A stretch of DNA of 64,000 bases, from positions 1-64,000 of the forward strand of contig NZ_FOAS01000014.1 in assembly GCF_900109735.1 (NCBI RefSeq). The letters are read 5' to 3'. The notes beneath the pieces were generated by a model that saw only the letters and a program-made list of their open reading frames with translations, made no database searches and was not told the DNA's origin. Positions 7,940 to 15,718 of the stretch are shown here, piece by piece. Source of the stretch: Atopomonas hussainii (lineage in GTDB: Bacteria; Pseudomonadota; Gammaproteobacteria; Pseudomonadales; Pseudomonadaceae). How positions within the stretch are numbered: the first letter of the stretch is position 1; each line of letters starts with the position of its first letter. The translations under genes were made by a program, and so were the position numbers.

Positions 7940-8806
7940 ATGTCTTACGACTCCGTGTACAAGCCCGGCCTGTTCGCCGAGCAAACCATTCTGGTCACCG
8001 GCGGCGGCAGCGGCATTGGTCGCTGCGTCGCGCACGAATTAGCGCACTTAGGCGCCCATGTGGTGCTGGTGGGCCGCAAGCAAGACAAGCTGGAAGCTAC
8101 CTGCGGCGAAATCGCTGAAGACGGCGGCAGCGCCAGCTGGCAAGTCTGTGACATTCGCGACGAAGTCTCGGTACAAGGCATGGTCAAGGCCGTGCTGGCC
8201 GAGCGCGGGCGCATTCATCACTTGGTGAATAACGCCGGCGGGCAGTTTCCCGCACCGCTGATCGGCATTAACCAGAAAGGCTTTGAAACCGTGGTGCGCA
8301 CCAACTTAGTCGGCGGTTTTCTGGTGGCTAAAGAGGTGTACCTGCAAAGCTTAAGCAAGCACGGCGGCGCCATCGTCAACATGCTGGCTGATATGTGGGG
8401 CGGCATGCCCGGCATGGGGCATTCCGGTGCTGCGCGTGCCGGTATGGATAACTTCACCAAAACAGCTGCCTACGAATGGGGCCATGCCGGCGTACGAGTG
8501 AATGCCGTCGCGCCGGGCTGGATTGCCTCCAGCGGCATGGACACCTACCCCGAGTCGATGAAAGCCATGATTCGCGGCCTGAAAGACCACGTGCCACTAC
8601 AGCGCATTGGCACCGAGTCGGAAGTCGCCTCTGCGATTGTCTTCCTGCTCAGCCCCGGCGCGAACTTTATCAGCGGCAACACCATCCGTATCGACGGTGC
8701 GGCCAGCCAAGGGACCCGTGCGTGGACGCTGGGCAAAGGCGACACCAGCCAGCCGTATGACGGCTTCCACCGCGCCTACCTGCCCGATGTGTTTAAGGAG
8801 GACTGA
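7940..8806 (+). CDS. atuB: SDR-family oxidoreductase AtuB (putative citronellol/terpenoid dehydrogenase or enoyl-CoA reductase type)
   Basis: This encodes 288 residues with AAGGAGC upstream. The Rossmann motif 'VTGGGSGIGR' (about residue 20) and 'NNAGG' (about 95) mark a short-chain dehydrogenase. The usual catalytic YxxxK is not present: the corresponding site reads 'GHSGAARAGMDNFTK', as in peroxisomal trans-2-enoyl-CoA reductases, whose 'HSGAARAG' it closely resembles. AtuB is proposed to act on citronellol/citronellal or on CoA-bound intermediates; the motif favours an enoyl/acyl-CoA substrate (inference). The stop is 2 nt before the atuC start, so the genes are translationally close. Confidence 0.87.
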   Translation: MSYDSVYKPGLFAEQTILVTGGGSGIGRCVAHELAHLGAHVVLVGRKQDKLEATCGEIAEDGGSASWQVCDIRDEVSVQGMVKAVLAERGRIHHLVNNAGGQFPAPLIGINQKGFETVVRTNLVGGFLVAKEVYLQSLSKHGGAIVNMLADMWGGMPGMGHSGAARAGMDNFTKTAAYEWGHAGVRVNAVAPGWIASSGMDTYPESMKAMIRGLKDHVPLQRIGTESEVASAIVFLLSPGANFISGNTIRIDGAASQGTRAWTLGKGDTSQPYDGFHRAYLPDVFKED

Positions 8807-8808
8807 GC

Positions 8809-10425
8809 ATGCCGCGTATCGAATCGCAATTAGACGTGCACGGCAGCGAGTTCGCCGCCAACCGCGAAGCCATGCTGGCCGCTATCGCCAGCTTCCGCGA
8901 CGTCGAGCAGAAAGTGCTCGATAAAGCCCAAGAGGCCAAGGCTAAGTTCGACAAGCGCGGGCAAATTCTGCCACGTGAACGCTTAAATCTGCTGTTGGAT
9001 GCCGGCAGCCCGTTTCTGGAGCTGTCATCACTGGCCGGCTACAAGCTGCACGATGACAAAGACGGCACCTTAGCCGGCAGCGGCATCATCGCTGGTATTG
9101 GTTATGTGGCGGGCGTGCGCTGCTTGGTGATTGCCAATAACAGCGCCATCAAGGGCGGCACCATTTCCCCCACCGGCCTGCGTAAATCGCTGCGTTTGCA
9201 GCAAGTGGCGGCGGAAAACAAACTGCCCATCGTGACGCTGGCCGAAAGCGGCGGCGCTAACCTCACCTATGCGGCGGATATCTTTGTGGAAGGCGCGCGC
9301 GCATTCGCTAACCAAGCGCGCCTGTCGGCGGCCGGTATTCCGCAGATTACTGTGGTGCACGGCTCGTCCACCGCTGGCGGCGCCTATCAGCCGGGGCTGT
9401 CGGACTATGTGGTGGTGGTGCGCGGCAAGGCCAAGATGTTCCTCGCTGGCCCGCCACTACTGAAAGCCGCCACCGGCGAAATCGCCACGGACGAAGAACT
9501 TGGCGGCGCCGAAATGCACGCGCAAATCGCTGGCACCGCCGAATATCTGGCCGAGAACGACGCCGACGGCGTGCGCTTAGCGCGCAATATCATCAGCATG
9601 CTGCCGTGGAATGCGCAGCTGCCAGTGCGCCAGAAGCCCAGCTACGCCGAGCCGCTGTACCCCGCCCACGAACTACTCGGTATTCTGCCGGCGGATGCGA
9701 AAAAGCCCTACGACGTGCGCGAAATCATCGCCCGCATTGCTGATGGCTCGGAGTTTCTCGACTTTAAAAACGAGTTCGACAACCAAACCGTGTGTGGCCA
9801 CTTGGCCATCGAAGGTCAGCCCTGCGGCTTTATCGGCAACAACGGGCCGATCACCCCGCAAGGCGCGGCCAAAGCGGCGCAATTTATTCAGCTGTGCGAC
9901 CAGAGCAACACGCCGATTCTGTTCTTCCATAACACCACCGGCTTTATGGTCGGCACCGAAAGCGAGCAGCACGGCGTGATCAAACACGGCTCTAAGCTAA
10001 TCCAGGCGGTAGCCAATGCCCGCGTGCCCAAACTCACCATCGTGGTCGGCGGCTCGTACGGTGCGGGCAACTATGCCATGTGCGGTCGTGGGCTAGACCC
10101 GCGTTTTATCTTCGCCTGGCCGAATAGCCGCACGGCAGTGATGGGGGGCGCGCAGGCCGGCAAGGTGCTGCGTATCGTCACCGAAGAGAAGCAGCTCAAG
10201 CAGGGCATGACCCCCGACCCGAAAATGCTCGACATGCTGGAAACCGTCACCGCGCAAAAGCTCGATAGCCAGTCCACCGCGCTGTACGGCACCGCCAACC
10301 TGTGGGACGACGGCCTGATCGACCCGCGTGACACGCGCACCCTGCTCGGCTTGCTGCTGGATATTTGCCGCGAAGCCGAAGCACGCCCCTTAAAACCCAA
10401 TGCCTTTGGCGTAGCCCGTTTATAA
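8809..10425 (+). CDS. atuC: Geranyl-CoA carboxylase, beta (carboxyltransferase) subunit
   Basis: This encodes 538 residues. It belongs to the acyl-CoA carboxylase beta family: an N-terminal carboxyltransferase half with 'LAESGGANL' and 'HGSSTAGGAY', and a C-terminal half with 'FFHNTTGFMVG', 'VGGSYGAGNYAMCGR' and 'AVMGGAQAGKVL'. With the AtuF alpha subunit it carboxylates cis-geranyl-CoA to isohexenylglutaconyl-CoA. The closest paralogue family is methylcrotonyl-CoA carboxylase (LiuB); assignment to AtuC rests mainly on the complete atu neighbourhood. AAGGAGGACTGAG upstream gives a strong ribosome binding site that overlaps the atuB stop. Confidence 0.9.
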   Translation: MPRIESQLDVHGSEFAANREAMLAAIASFRDVEQKVLDKAQEAKAKFDKRGQILPRERLNLLLDAGSPFLELSSLAGYKLHDDKDGTLAGSGIIAGIGYVAGVRCLVIANNSAIKGGTISPTGLRKSLRLQQVAAENKLPIVTLAESGGANLTYAADIFVEGARAFANQARLSAAGIPQITVVHGSSTAGGAYQPGLSDYVVVVRGKAKMFLAGPPLLKAATGEIATDEELGGAEMHAQIAGTAEYLAENDADGVRLARNIISMLPWNAQLPVRQKPSYAEPLYPAHELLGILPADAKKPYDVREIIARIADGSEFLDFKNEFDNQTVCGHLAIEGQPCGFIGNNGPITPQGAAKAAQFIQLCDQSNTPILFFHNTTGFMVGTESEQHGVIKHGSKLIQAVANARVPKLTIVVGGSYGAGNYAMCGRGLDPRFIFAWPNSRTAVMGGAQAGKVLRIVTEEKQLKQGMTPDPKMLDMLETVTAQKLDSQSTALYGTANLWDDGLIDPRDTRTLLGLLLDICREAEARPLKPNAFGVARL

Positions 10426-10427
10426 GT

Positions 10428-10506
10428 CCCTCTCCCATTGGGAGAGGGTTAGGGTGAGGGAATTTCCCGTGCACCCTCACCCCGGCCCTCTCCCTCAGGG
10501 AGAGGG
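10428..10506. repeat. REP-like double palindrome between atuC and atuD
   Basis: Two near-identical palindromes, CCCTCTCCCattGGGAGAGGG (10428-10448) and CCCTCTCCCtcaGGGAGAGGG (10486-10506), flank GGGTGAGGG (10452-10460) and CCCTCACCC (10474-10482). The whole element is symmetric and would form either two hairpins or one long stem in the atu transcript. A half-copy recurs at 12542-12580. Similar CCCTCTCCC repeats are scattered in many proteobacterial genomes. Confidence 0.85.
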
Positions 10507-10529
10507 AGAAAAGATTAGGAGAACCCGCA

Positions 10530-11687
10530 ATGATTTTTACCCAAGAACACGAAGAACTTCGCCGCACGATCAAGAACTTCGTCGACAACGAAATTAACCC
10601 GCATGTGGATCAGTGGGAAAAAGACGGCCGCTTCCCGATTCACGAGATCTTCAAAAAAGCCGGTGACTTAGGTCTTCTGGGCATCTCTAAGCCGGAGCAA
10701 TTCGGCGGCATGGGTTTGGATTACAGCTTCTCGGTCGTCGCTGCCGAAGAATGGGGCCGTATTCACTGCGGCGGCATTCCGATGTCCATCGGCGTGCAGA
10801 CCGACATGTGTACCCCGGCACTGGCACGCTTTGGCTCCGACGAGCTACGCGAAGAGTTCTTAAAGCCGGCGATTGCTGGCGACATGGTTGGCTGTATCGG
10901 TGTGTCGGAAGTCGGTGCTGGTTCCGACGTGGCGGGGCTGAAAACCACCGCGCAAAAAGACGGCGACGACTATGTGATCAACGGCAGTAAGATGTGGATC
11001 ACCAACTCGCCCAGCGCCGACTTTATCTGCCTGTTAGCCAATACCAGCGACGGCAAGCCGCACAGCAACAAGTCGCTGATCATGGTGCCGATGAACACTA
11101 AAGGCGTCAGCGTCAGCCCGCATCTGGACAAACTCGGCATGCGCAGTTCAGAAACCGCGCAGGTGTTCTTCGACAACGTGCGTGTGCCGCAGCGCAACCG
11201 CGTCGGCCATGAAGGCGCGGGCTTTATGATGCAAATGATGCAGTTCCAAGAAGAGCGCCTGTTCGCCGCGGCCAACATTATTAAAGGCTTGGAATACTGC
11301 ATCGACAGCACTATCGAGTACTGCAAAGAGCGCAAAACCTTTGGCCAAGCGCTGATCGACAACCAAGTGATTCATTTCCGCATGGCCGAGCTGCAAAGCG
11401 AGCTCGAAGCCTTGCGTGCCCTCACCTACCAAGCCACCGAGCTGTATGTGGCGGGCAAAGACGTCACTAAGCTCGCTTCGATGGCCAAGCTGAAAGCCGG
11501 TCGCCTAGGTCGCGAAGTGACCGACAGCTGCCTGCAATATTGGGGCGGCATGGGTTACATGTGGGACAACCCCGTAGCCCGTGCTTACCGCGACGTGCGC
11601 TTGGTGAGCATTGGCGGCGGTGCCGACGAAATCATGCTGGGCATTATCTGCAAGCTGATGGGCATTCTGCCGGGCAAGAAAAAGTAA
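10530..11687 (+). CDS. atuD: Citronellyl-CoA dehydrogenase (acyl-CoA dehydrogenase)
   Basis: This encodes 385 residues with AGGAG upstream. The acyl-CoA dehydrogenase signature is present: 'CIGVSEVGAGSDVAGLKT' (FAD and substrate site, about 122-139) and 'WGGMGYMWDNPVARAYRDVR' near the C-terminus. The position that holds the catalytic Glu in medium-chain enzymes reads 'SIGGGADEI' and lacks it. Instead Glu242 in 'FQEERL' aligns with the catalytic Glu of isovaleryl-CoA dehydrogenase ('LDLERL'), which fits a branched-chain substrate. AtuD oxidises citronellyl-CoA to cis-geranyl-CoA, the AtuC/AtuF substrate. The atuE start follows after 9 nt. Confidence 0.9.
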   Translation: MIFTQEHEELRRTIKNFVDNEINPHVDQWEKDGRFPIHEIFKKAGDLGLLGISKPEQFGGMGLDYSFSVVAAEEWGRIHCGGIPMSIGVQTDMCTPALARFGSDELREEFLKPAIAGDMVGCIGVSEVGAGSDVAGLKTTAQKDGDDYVINGSKMWITNSPSADFICLLANTSDGKPHSNKSLIMVPMNTKGVSVSPHLDKLGMRSSETAQVFFDNVRVPQRNRVGHEGAGFMMQMMQFQEERLFAAANIIKGLEYCIDSTIEYCKERKTFGQALIDNQVIHFRMAELQSELEALRALTYQATELYVAGKDVTKLASMAKLKAGRLGREVTDSCLQYWGGMGYMWDNPVARAYRDVRLVSIGGGADEIMLGIICKLMGILPGKKK

Positions 11688-11696
11688 GGAGGCACC

Positions 11697-12485
11697 ATGG
11701 CCGAGTTACCGCACTGCGACACCCTGCAACTGAACCTTGAAGCTGGCGTGCTGCATGTCACCTTGAATCGCCCCGACTGTCGCAATGCGATGAGTCTGGC
11801 GATGGTTAACGAGCTGCGCCAAGTGCTCGCCAGCGTTAAGCAAAACACCGGCGTGCGCGCCTTAGTGCTGCGTGGCGCGGGTGGGCATTTCTGCGCCGGT
11901 GGCGACATTAAAGACATGGCCAGCGCGCGCAGCGCTGGCAGCAAGGCTTACCGCGAGCTGAATCGCGCGTTCGGTAGCCTGCTGGAGCAAGCGCAGAACG
12001 TGCCGCAGGTGGTGATCGCCGTGCTGGAAGGCGCTGTGCTCGGCGGCGGCTTCGGCTTGGCGTGTATTTCCGACATCGCCATCGCCGCCGAAAGCAGCAA
12101 GTTCGGCCTGCCAGAAACCACCCTTGGGGTAATCCCCGCGCAAATCGCGCCGTTTGTGGTGAAGCGCATTGGCTTAACCCAAGCGCGCCGTTTGGCGCTT
12201 ACCGGGGCACGTTTTGACGGTGCCGAGGCGCTGCGTTTAGGGCTAGTGCACTACTGCGAAGCCGAGGTTGAAACGCGTCTTTCTGAAGTGCTCGGCCAAG
12301 TACGCCAGTGCGCGCCAAATGCCAACGCACAGACCAAAGCCCTGCTGCTGGCCACCGAAGAAGAGCCGCTTGAGGCGCTACTGGACGGCGCTGCCGAGCA
12401 GTTTGCCGCTGCTGTGACTGGCCCGGAAGGCGCCGAAGGCACCATGGCCTTTATGCAAAAACGCCCGCCCAAATGGGCCGAATAA
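11697..12485 (+). CDS. atuE: Isohexenylglutaconyl-CoA hydratase (crotonase family)
   Basis: This encodes 262 residues with AAGGAGG upstream. Crotonase-fold oxyanion-hole motifs are present: 'RGAGGHFCAGGDIKDM' (about residues 59-74) and 'VLGGGFGLACISDIAI' (about 112-127), with 'KFGLPETTLGVIP' carrying the active-site Glu. In the atu pathway it hydrates isohexenylglutaconyl-CoA, the AtuC/F product, to 3-hydroxy-3-isohexenylglutaryl-CoA. The next step, a lyase (LiuE in P. aeruginosa), is not in this window and must be encoded elsewhere. The assignment to the hydratase rather than a general enoyl-CoA hydratase comes from the operon. Confidence 0.88.
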   Translation: MAELPHCDTLQLNLEAGVLHVTLNRPDCRNAMSLAMVNELRQVLASVKQNTGVRALVLRGAGGHFCAGGDIKDMASARSAGSKAYRELNRAFGSLLEQAQNVPQVVIAVLEGAVLGGGFGLACISDIAIAAESSKFGLPETTLGVIPAQIAPFVVKRIGLTQARRLALTGARFDGAEALRLGLVHYCEAEVETRLSEVLGQVRQCAPNANAQTKALLLATEEEPLEALLDGAAEQFAAAVTGPEGAEGTMAFMQKRPPKWAE

Positions 12486-12541
12486 GCGGGCCGAATAAGC
12501 CGGCGGAATTAGATAGTTAAGTTAACGCTACGCCCTGCTCT

Positions 12542-12580
12542 AGCCCCTCTCCCAGCATGGGAGAGGGGCTGGGGTGAGGG
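12542..12580. repeat. REP-like palindrome between atuE and atuF
   Basis: AGCCCCTCTCCC (12542-12553) pairs with GGGAGAGGGGCT (12559-12570), followed by GGGGTGAGGG. It is one half of the double palindrome found at 10428-10506 and lies in the 121-nt atuE-atuF gap. Confidence 0.85.
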
Positions 12581-12606
12581 TGAAAACAATCAGCAGGAGC
12601 ACCACG

Positions 12607-14592
12607 ATGCCCGCCTTTGACAAGATTCTGATCGCCAACCGTGGCGAGATTGCCTGCCGGGTAATGCGCACTGCGCAAGCGCTGGGCTACCGCACCGTGG
12701 CGGTGTATTCCGAGGCGGACGCCGACAGCCGCCATGTGCACATGGCCGACGAAGCGGTGTGCATTGGCCCCGCACAGGTCAATCAGTCGTACTTGGTTAT
12801 CGACAACATCATCCAAGCCGCGCAGCAAACCGGCGCCAACGCCATCCACCCCGGCTACGGTTTTCTCTCCGAGAACGCCGACTTTGCCCGTGCGTGCGAA
12901 GCTGCCGGCATCGTGTTTATTGGCCCCAGCGTGGAAGCCATTCACCTGATGGGCAGCAAGCGCCTGTCGAAAATCGCCATGCTCGAAGCCGGCGTGCCGT
13001 GCATCCCTGGCTACGAAGGTGCCGAGCAAGACGACGCCACCCTCGCCCGCGAAGCCGAGCGTATTGGCTACCCGCTGATGATTAAAGCCAGCGCCGGTGG
13101 CGGTGGCCGTGGCATGCGCTTAGTGACTGAGGCCAGTGAGCTGGCCGCGCAAATTTGCACCGCGCGCTCGGAGGCGTTGAACGCCTTTGGCTCTGGCGAG
13201 CTGATTGTGGAAAAAGCCGTGCTGCAGCCGCGCCATGTGGAAATCCAAGTATTTGGCGACCAGCACGGCAATATCGTCTATTTGGGCGAACGTGATTGCT
13301 CGGTACAGCGCCGCCACCAAAAAGTGGTCGAAGAAGCGCCCTGCCCGGTCATGACGCCTGAGCTGCGCCAAGCCATGGGCGAGGCCGCAGTCAAAGCCGC
13401 ACAGCAGGTCAATTATGTTGGCGCGGGCACCGTAGAATTTCTGCTCGCCGCCGATGGCAGCTTTTACTTCTTAGAGATGAACACCCGCCTGCAGGTGGAG
13501 CATCCGGTGACCGAACTGATCACCGGGCAAGATTTAGTCGCATGGCAAATCCGCGTGGCCGAAGGCCAGCCACTGCCGCTTCAGCAAGCCGACATTCAGC
13601 TTAATGGCCACGCCATCGAAGTGCGCCTGTATGCCGAAGACGCGGCGAATAACTTTCTGCCGCAAACCGGCCACGTGCTGCGCTGGGCGCCGGAACTGTT
13701 AGACGGCATTCGCATCGACCACGGCCTGCAAGAAGGCCAAGCGGTGACGCCCTTCTACGATCCGATGCTGGCCAAAGTCATCGCCTACGGCGCCACCCGT
13801 GAAGATGCCCGCCGCAAGCTGATTCGTGCACTGGATAACTGCGTGCTGCTGGGCGTTAACGCCAACCAGCGCTTTTTGGCCAACCTGCTGGCGCACCCCG
13901 AGTTTGCTGCCGGCAATGCCACCACGGCGTTTATTGGCGAGCACTTCAGCAACGACCCCAGCCTGCAGTCGCATTCGCTCACCGCGAACGAGTTGGCGAT
14001 TGCTGCCGCGCTGCGCTACTGGCATGGCGGCAATGTGGCGGCGCAAGCACAGCTCAGCGGCTGGCGCAGCGCCGGCAATGCGCCGTGGCAGTTTATCTTC
14101 GCCCATGGCGAGCAGCGTCATGCAGTGAGCCTCAGCGTGCTGCAAAGCGGCGTGCAGCCCAAGCTGAGCGCACAAGTCGGTGAAAGCACGGTTGAACTAA
14201 CCCTGCTCGCCGATGACGGCCAGCAACTCACCTTGATCGAAAACGGTGTGCGTCGCCGCCAAGCCTACGTCGCCCAAGGCGAGCAGCTATGGCTGCACGG
14301 CCACAGTGGCAACCTGTGCCTCACTGACATCACGCATGCGCCCGCCAGTGCACAAGACAGCGCCAGCGGCGGCGCAGTGAAAGCCCCCATGGATGGCGCG
14401 ATTGTCGATGTACTGATCGACGAAGGCGCGCACGTCAGCAAAGGCCAACTGCTGGTGGTGCTCGAAGCCATGAAGATGGAGCACCCGCTGAAAGCTGCCG
14501 TCGACGGCATCGTGCGCCGCGTGCAGGTCAGCAAAGGCGATCAAGTTAAAAATCGCCAATTGCTGGTCGAAGTCGAAGCTGCCGAAGCCTAG
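12607..14592 (+). CDS. atuF: Geranyl-CoA carboxylase, alpha (biotin carboxylase / biotin carrier) subunit
   Basis: This encodes 661 residues from the ATG at 12607 (MPAFDKILIANRGEIACR), with CAGGAG upstream; an upstream in-frame ATG at 12574 adds eleven residues without homology and overlaps the repeat. Order of domains: biotin carboxylase N-terminal, ATP-grasp with 'SAGGGGRGM' (about residue 163), carboxylase C-terminal, a linker domain, and a biotinyl domain ending the protein with 'EAMKMEHPL', biotin attached at Lys623. It uses ATP and bicarbonate to carboxylate biotin and passes the carboxyl to AtuC. The length matches acyl-CoA carboxylase alpha subunits. Confidence 0.92.
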   Translation: MPAFDKILIANRGEIACRVMRTAQALGYRTVAVYSEADADSRHVHMADEAVCIGPAQVNQSYLVIDNIIQAAQQTGANAIHPGYGFLSENADFARACEAAGIVFIGPSVEAIHLMGSKRLSKIAMLEAGVPCIPGYEGAEQDDATLAREAERIGYPLMIKASAGGGGRGMRLVTEASELAAQICTARSEALNAFGSGELIVEKAVLQPRHVEIQVFGDQHGNIVYLGERDCSVQRRHQKVVEEAPCPVMTPELRQAMGEAAVKAAQQVNYVGAGTVEFLLAADGSFYFLEMNTRLQVEHPVTELITGQDLVAWQIRVAEGQPLPLQQADIQLNGHAIEVRLYAEDAANNFLPQTGHVLRWAPELLDGIRIDHGLQEGQAVTPFYDPMLAKVIAYGATREDARRKLIRALDNCVLLGVNANQRFLANLLAHPEFAAGNATTAFIGEHFSNDPSLQSHSLTANELAIAAALRYWHGGNVAAQAQLSGWRSAGNAPWQFIFAHGEQRHAVSLSVLQSGVQPKLSAQVGESTVELTLLADDGQQLTLIENGVRRRQAYVAQGEQLWLHGHSGNLCLTDITHAPASAQDSASGGAVKAPMDGAIVDVLIDEGAHVSKGQLLVVLEAMKMEHPLKAAVDGIVRRVQVSKGDQVKNRQLLVEVEAAEA

Positions 14593-14734
14593 GAGGCCCT
14601 GATTTAATGGCTGCACAACCCAAGCACAGCGTTACACGGTGCGCGCAACTTCGCCTACCAGACGGTATGTCTCAGTTGCTGTGCGCCGGGCGCCTTGTGC
14701 TTGGGCCGTTCGCCGATTAAAGCAGCGCCTCCCC
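14590..14734. repeat. Structured palindromic element, copy 1 (atuF-atuG gap)
   Basis: About 145 nt align without gaps to 17565-17709 at about 83 % identity (hand count). The ends are mutually inverted ('CTGATTTAATGGC' against 'GCCGATTAAAGCAG'), CCAAGCAC pairs with GTGCTTGG, GCGCAACT pairs loosely with AGTTGC, and the centre is TACC-agac-GGTA. The RNA would fold into a long branched hairpin. It starts at the atuF stop codon. Confidence 0.85.
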
Positions 14735-14772
14735 ACATATAACCATTGCAACCTTACCCCTAGAGAATACTC

Positions 14773-15591
14773 ATGAGCCTTAACGGTAAAACCCTATTTA
14801 TCACCGGCGCCAGCCGTGGCATTGGCCGCGAGATCGCCTTAAAAGCCGCCGCCGAAGGCGCCAATATCGTCATCGCGGCGAAAAGTGCCGAGCCGCATCC
14901 TAAGCTGCCGGGCACCATTTTTAGCGTGGCCGAAGAAGTGGTCGCCGCTGGTGGCCAAGCGCTGCCGCTGCAAATGGATGTGCGCGACGAAGCCGCAGTA
15001 AAAGCCGCCATGGCCGAAGCGGCAGAGAAATTCGGTGGCATCGACGCGCTGATCAACAACGCCGGAGCCATCCGCCTGATGGGCGTCGAGCACTTAGAGC
15101 CCAAGCGCTACGACCTGATGTTCCAAATCAACACCCGCGCGGTGATGGTCGCCAGCCAAGCGGCGCTACCGTACTTGAAAAAGTCCAAGGGCCATATTTT
15201 AAGCCTGTGCCCGCCGCTGAACCTCGACCCTAAGTGGTTCGCCAACTACGGTCCCTACACCACCACCAAGTACGGCATGAGCATGCTCACCATTGGTATG
15301 CACGAAGAGTTCAAAAAGTACGGCATCAGCGTGAACGCACTGTGGCCAAAAACCGTGATCGCCACCGCCGCTATCGAGTTCGAAGCCGGCGGCCCCGCAG
15401 TGATGAAAGCAGCGCGCAAGCCAGCGATTATGGCCGATGCCGCGCAGGTGATTTTGTCCAGCAGCGAGCGGCAAATCAGCGGCCGCCTGTTGATCGACGA
15501 AGAAATTCTGCGTGAGCACGGCGTCAGCGATTTCGAGCATTACCGCTACGATCCGGCCGGCAAATTGATGACCGATTTATTTGTTGATTGA
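14773..15591 (+). CDS. atuG: SDR-family oxidoreductase AtuG (HSDL2-like)
   Basis: This encodes 272 residues. Rossmann motif 'TGASRGIGRE' (about 11-20), 'NNAG' (95-98) and catalytic Y162-xxx-K166 ('YTTTK') identify a classical SDR. The block 'PPLNLDPKWF' followed by 'YGMSMLTIGMHEEF' closely resembles hydroxysteroid dehydrogenase-like protein 2. The residue that is normally the catalytic Ser reads Cys146 ('LSLCPPLNL'), which is unusual. AtuG is proposed to act as a dehydrogenase in citronellol catabolism; its precise substrate is uncertain. It is separated from atuF by the structured element and 180 nt in all, so it may be partly uncoupled from the upstream genes. Confidence 0.87.
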   Translation: MSLNGKTLFITGASRGIGREIALKAAAEGANIVIAAKSAEPHPKLPGTIFSVAEEVVAAGGQALPLQMDVRDEAAVKAAMAEAAEKFGGIDALINNAGAIRLMGVEHLEPKRYDLMFQINTRAVMVASQAALPYLKKSKGHILSLCPPLNLDPKWFANYGPYTTTKYGMSMLTIGMHEEFKKYGISVNALWPKTVIATAAIEFEAGGPAVMKAARKPAIMADAAQVILSSSERQISGRLLIDEEILREHGVSDFEHYRYDPAGKLMTDLFVD

Positions 15592-15613
15592 CTCAACTGA
15601 CCAGCCTTCAGGC

Positions 15614-15635
15614 GGCAAGGCCAAGGGGTCTTGCC
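15614..15635. repeat. Small hairpin in the atuG-atuH gap
   Basis: GGCAAG pairs with CTTGCC around a 10-nt loop inside the 127-nt gap between atuG and atuH. No T-run follows, so it is not an obvious terminator. Confidence 0.4.
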
Positions 15636-15718
15636 TTGAAGCTGATTAGCATTCGGGTTTACCTTCGCCTTAAGGCCGGATGCCCGGCCCTTCACAACAA
15701 TAAGCGCAAGGACAGCTC

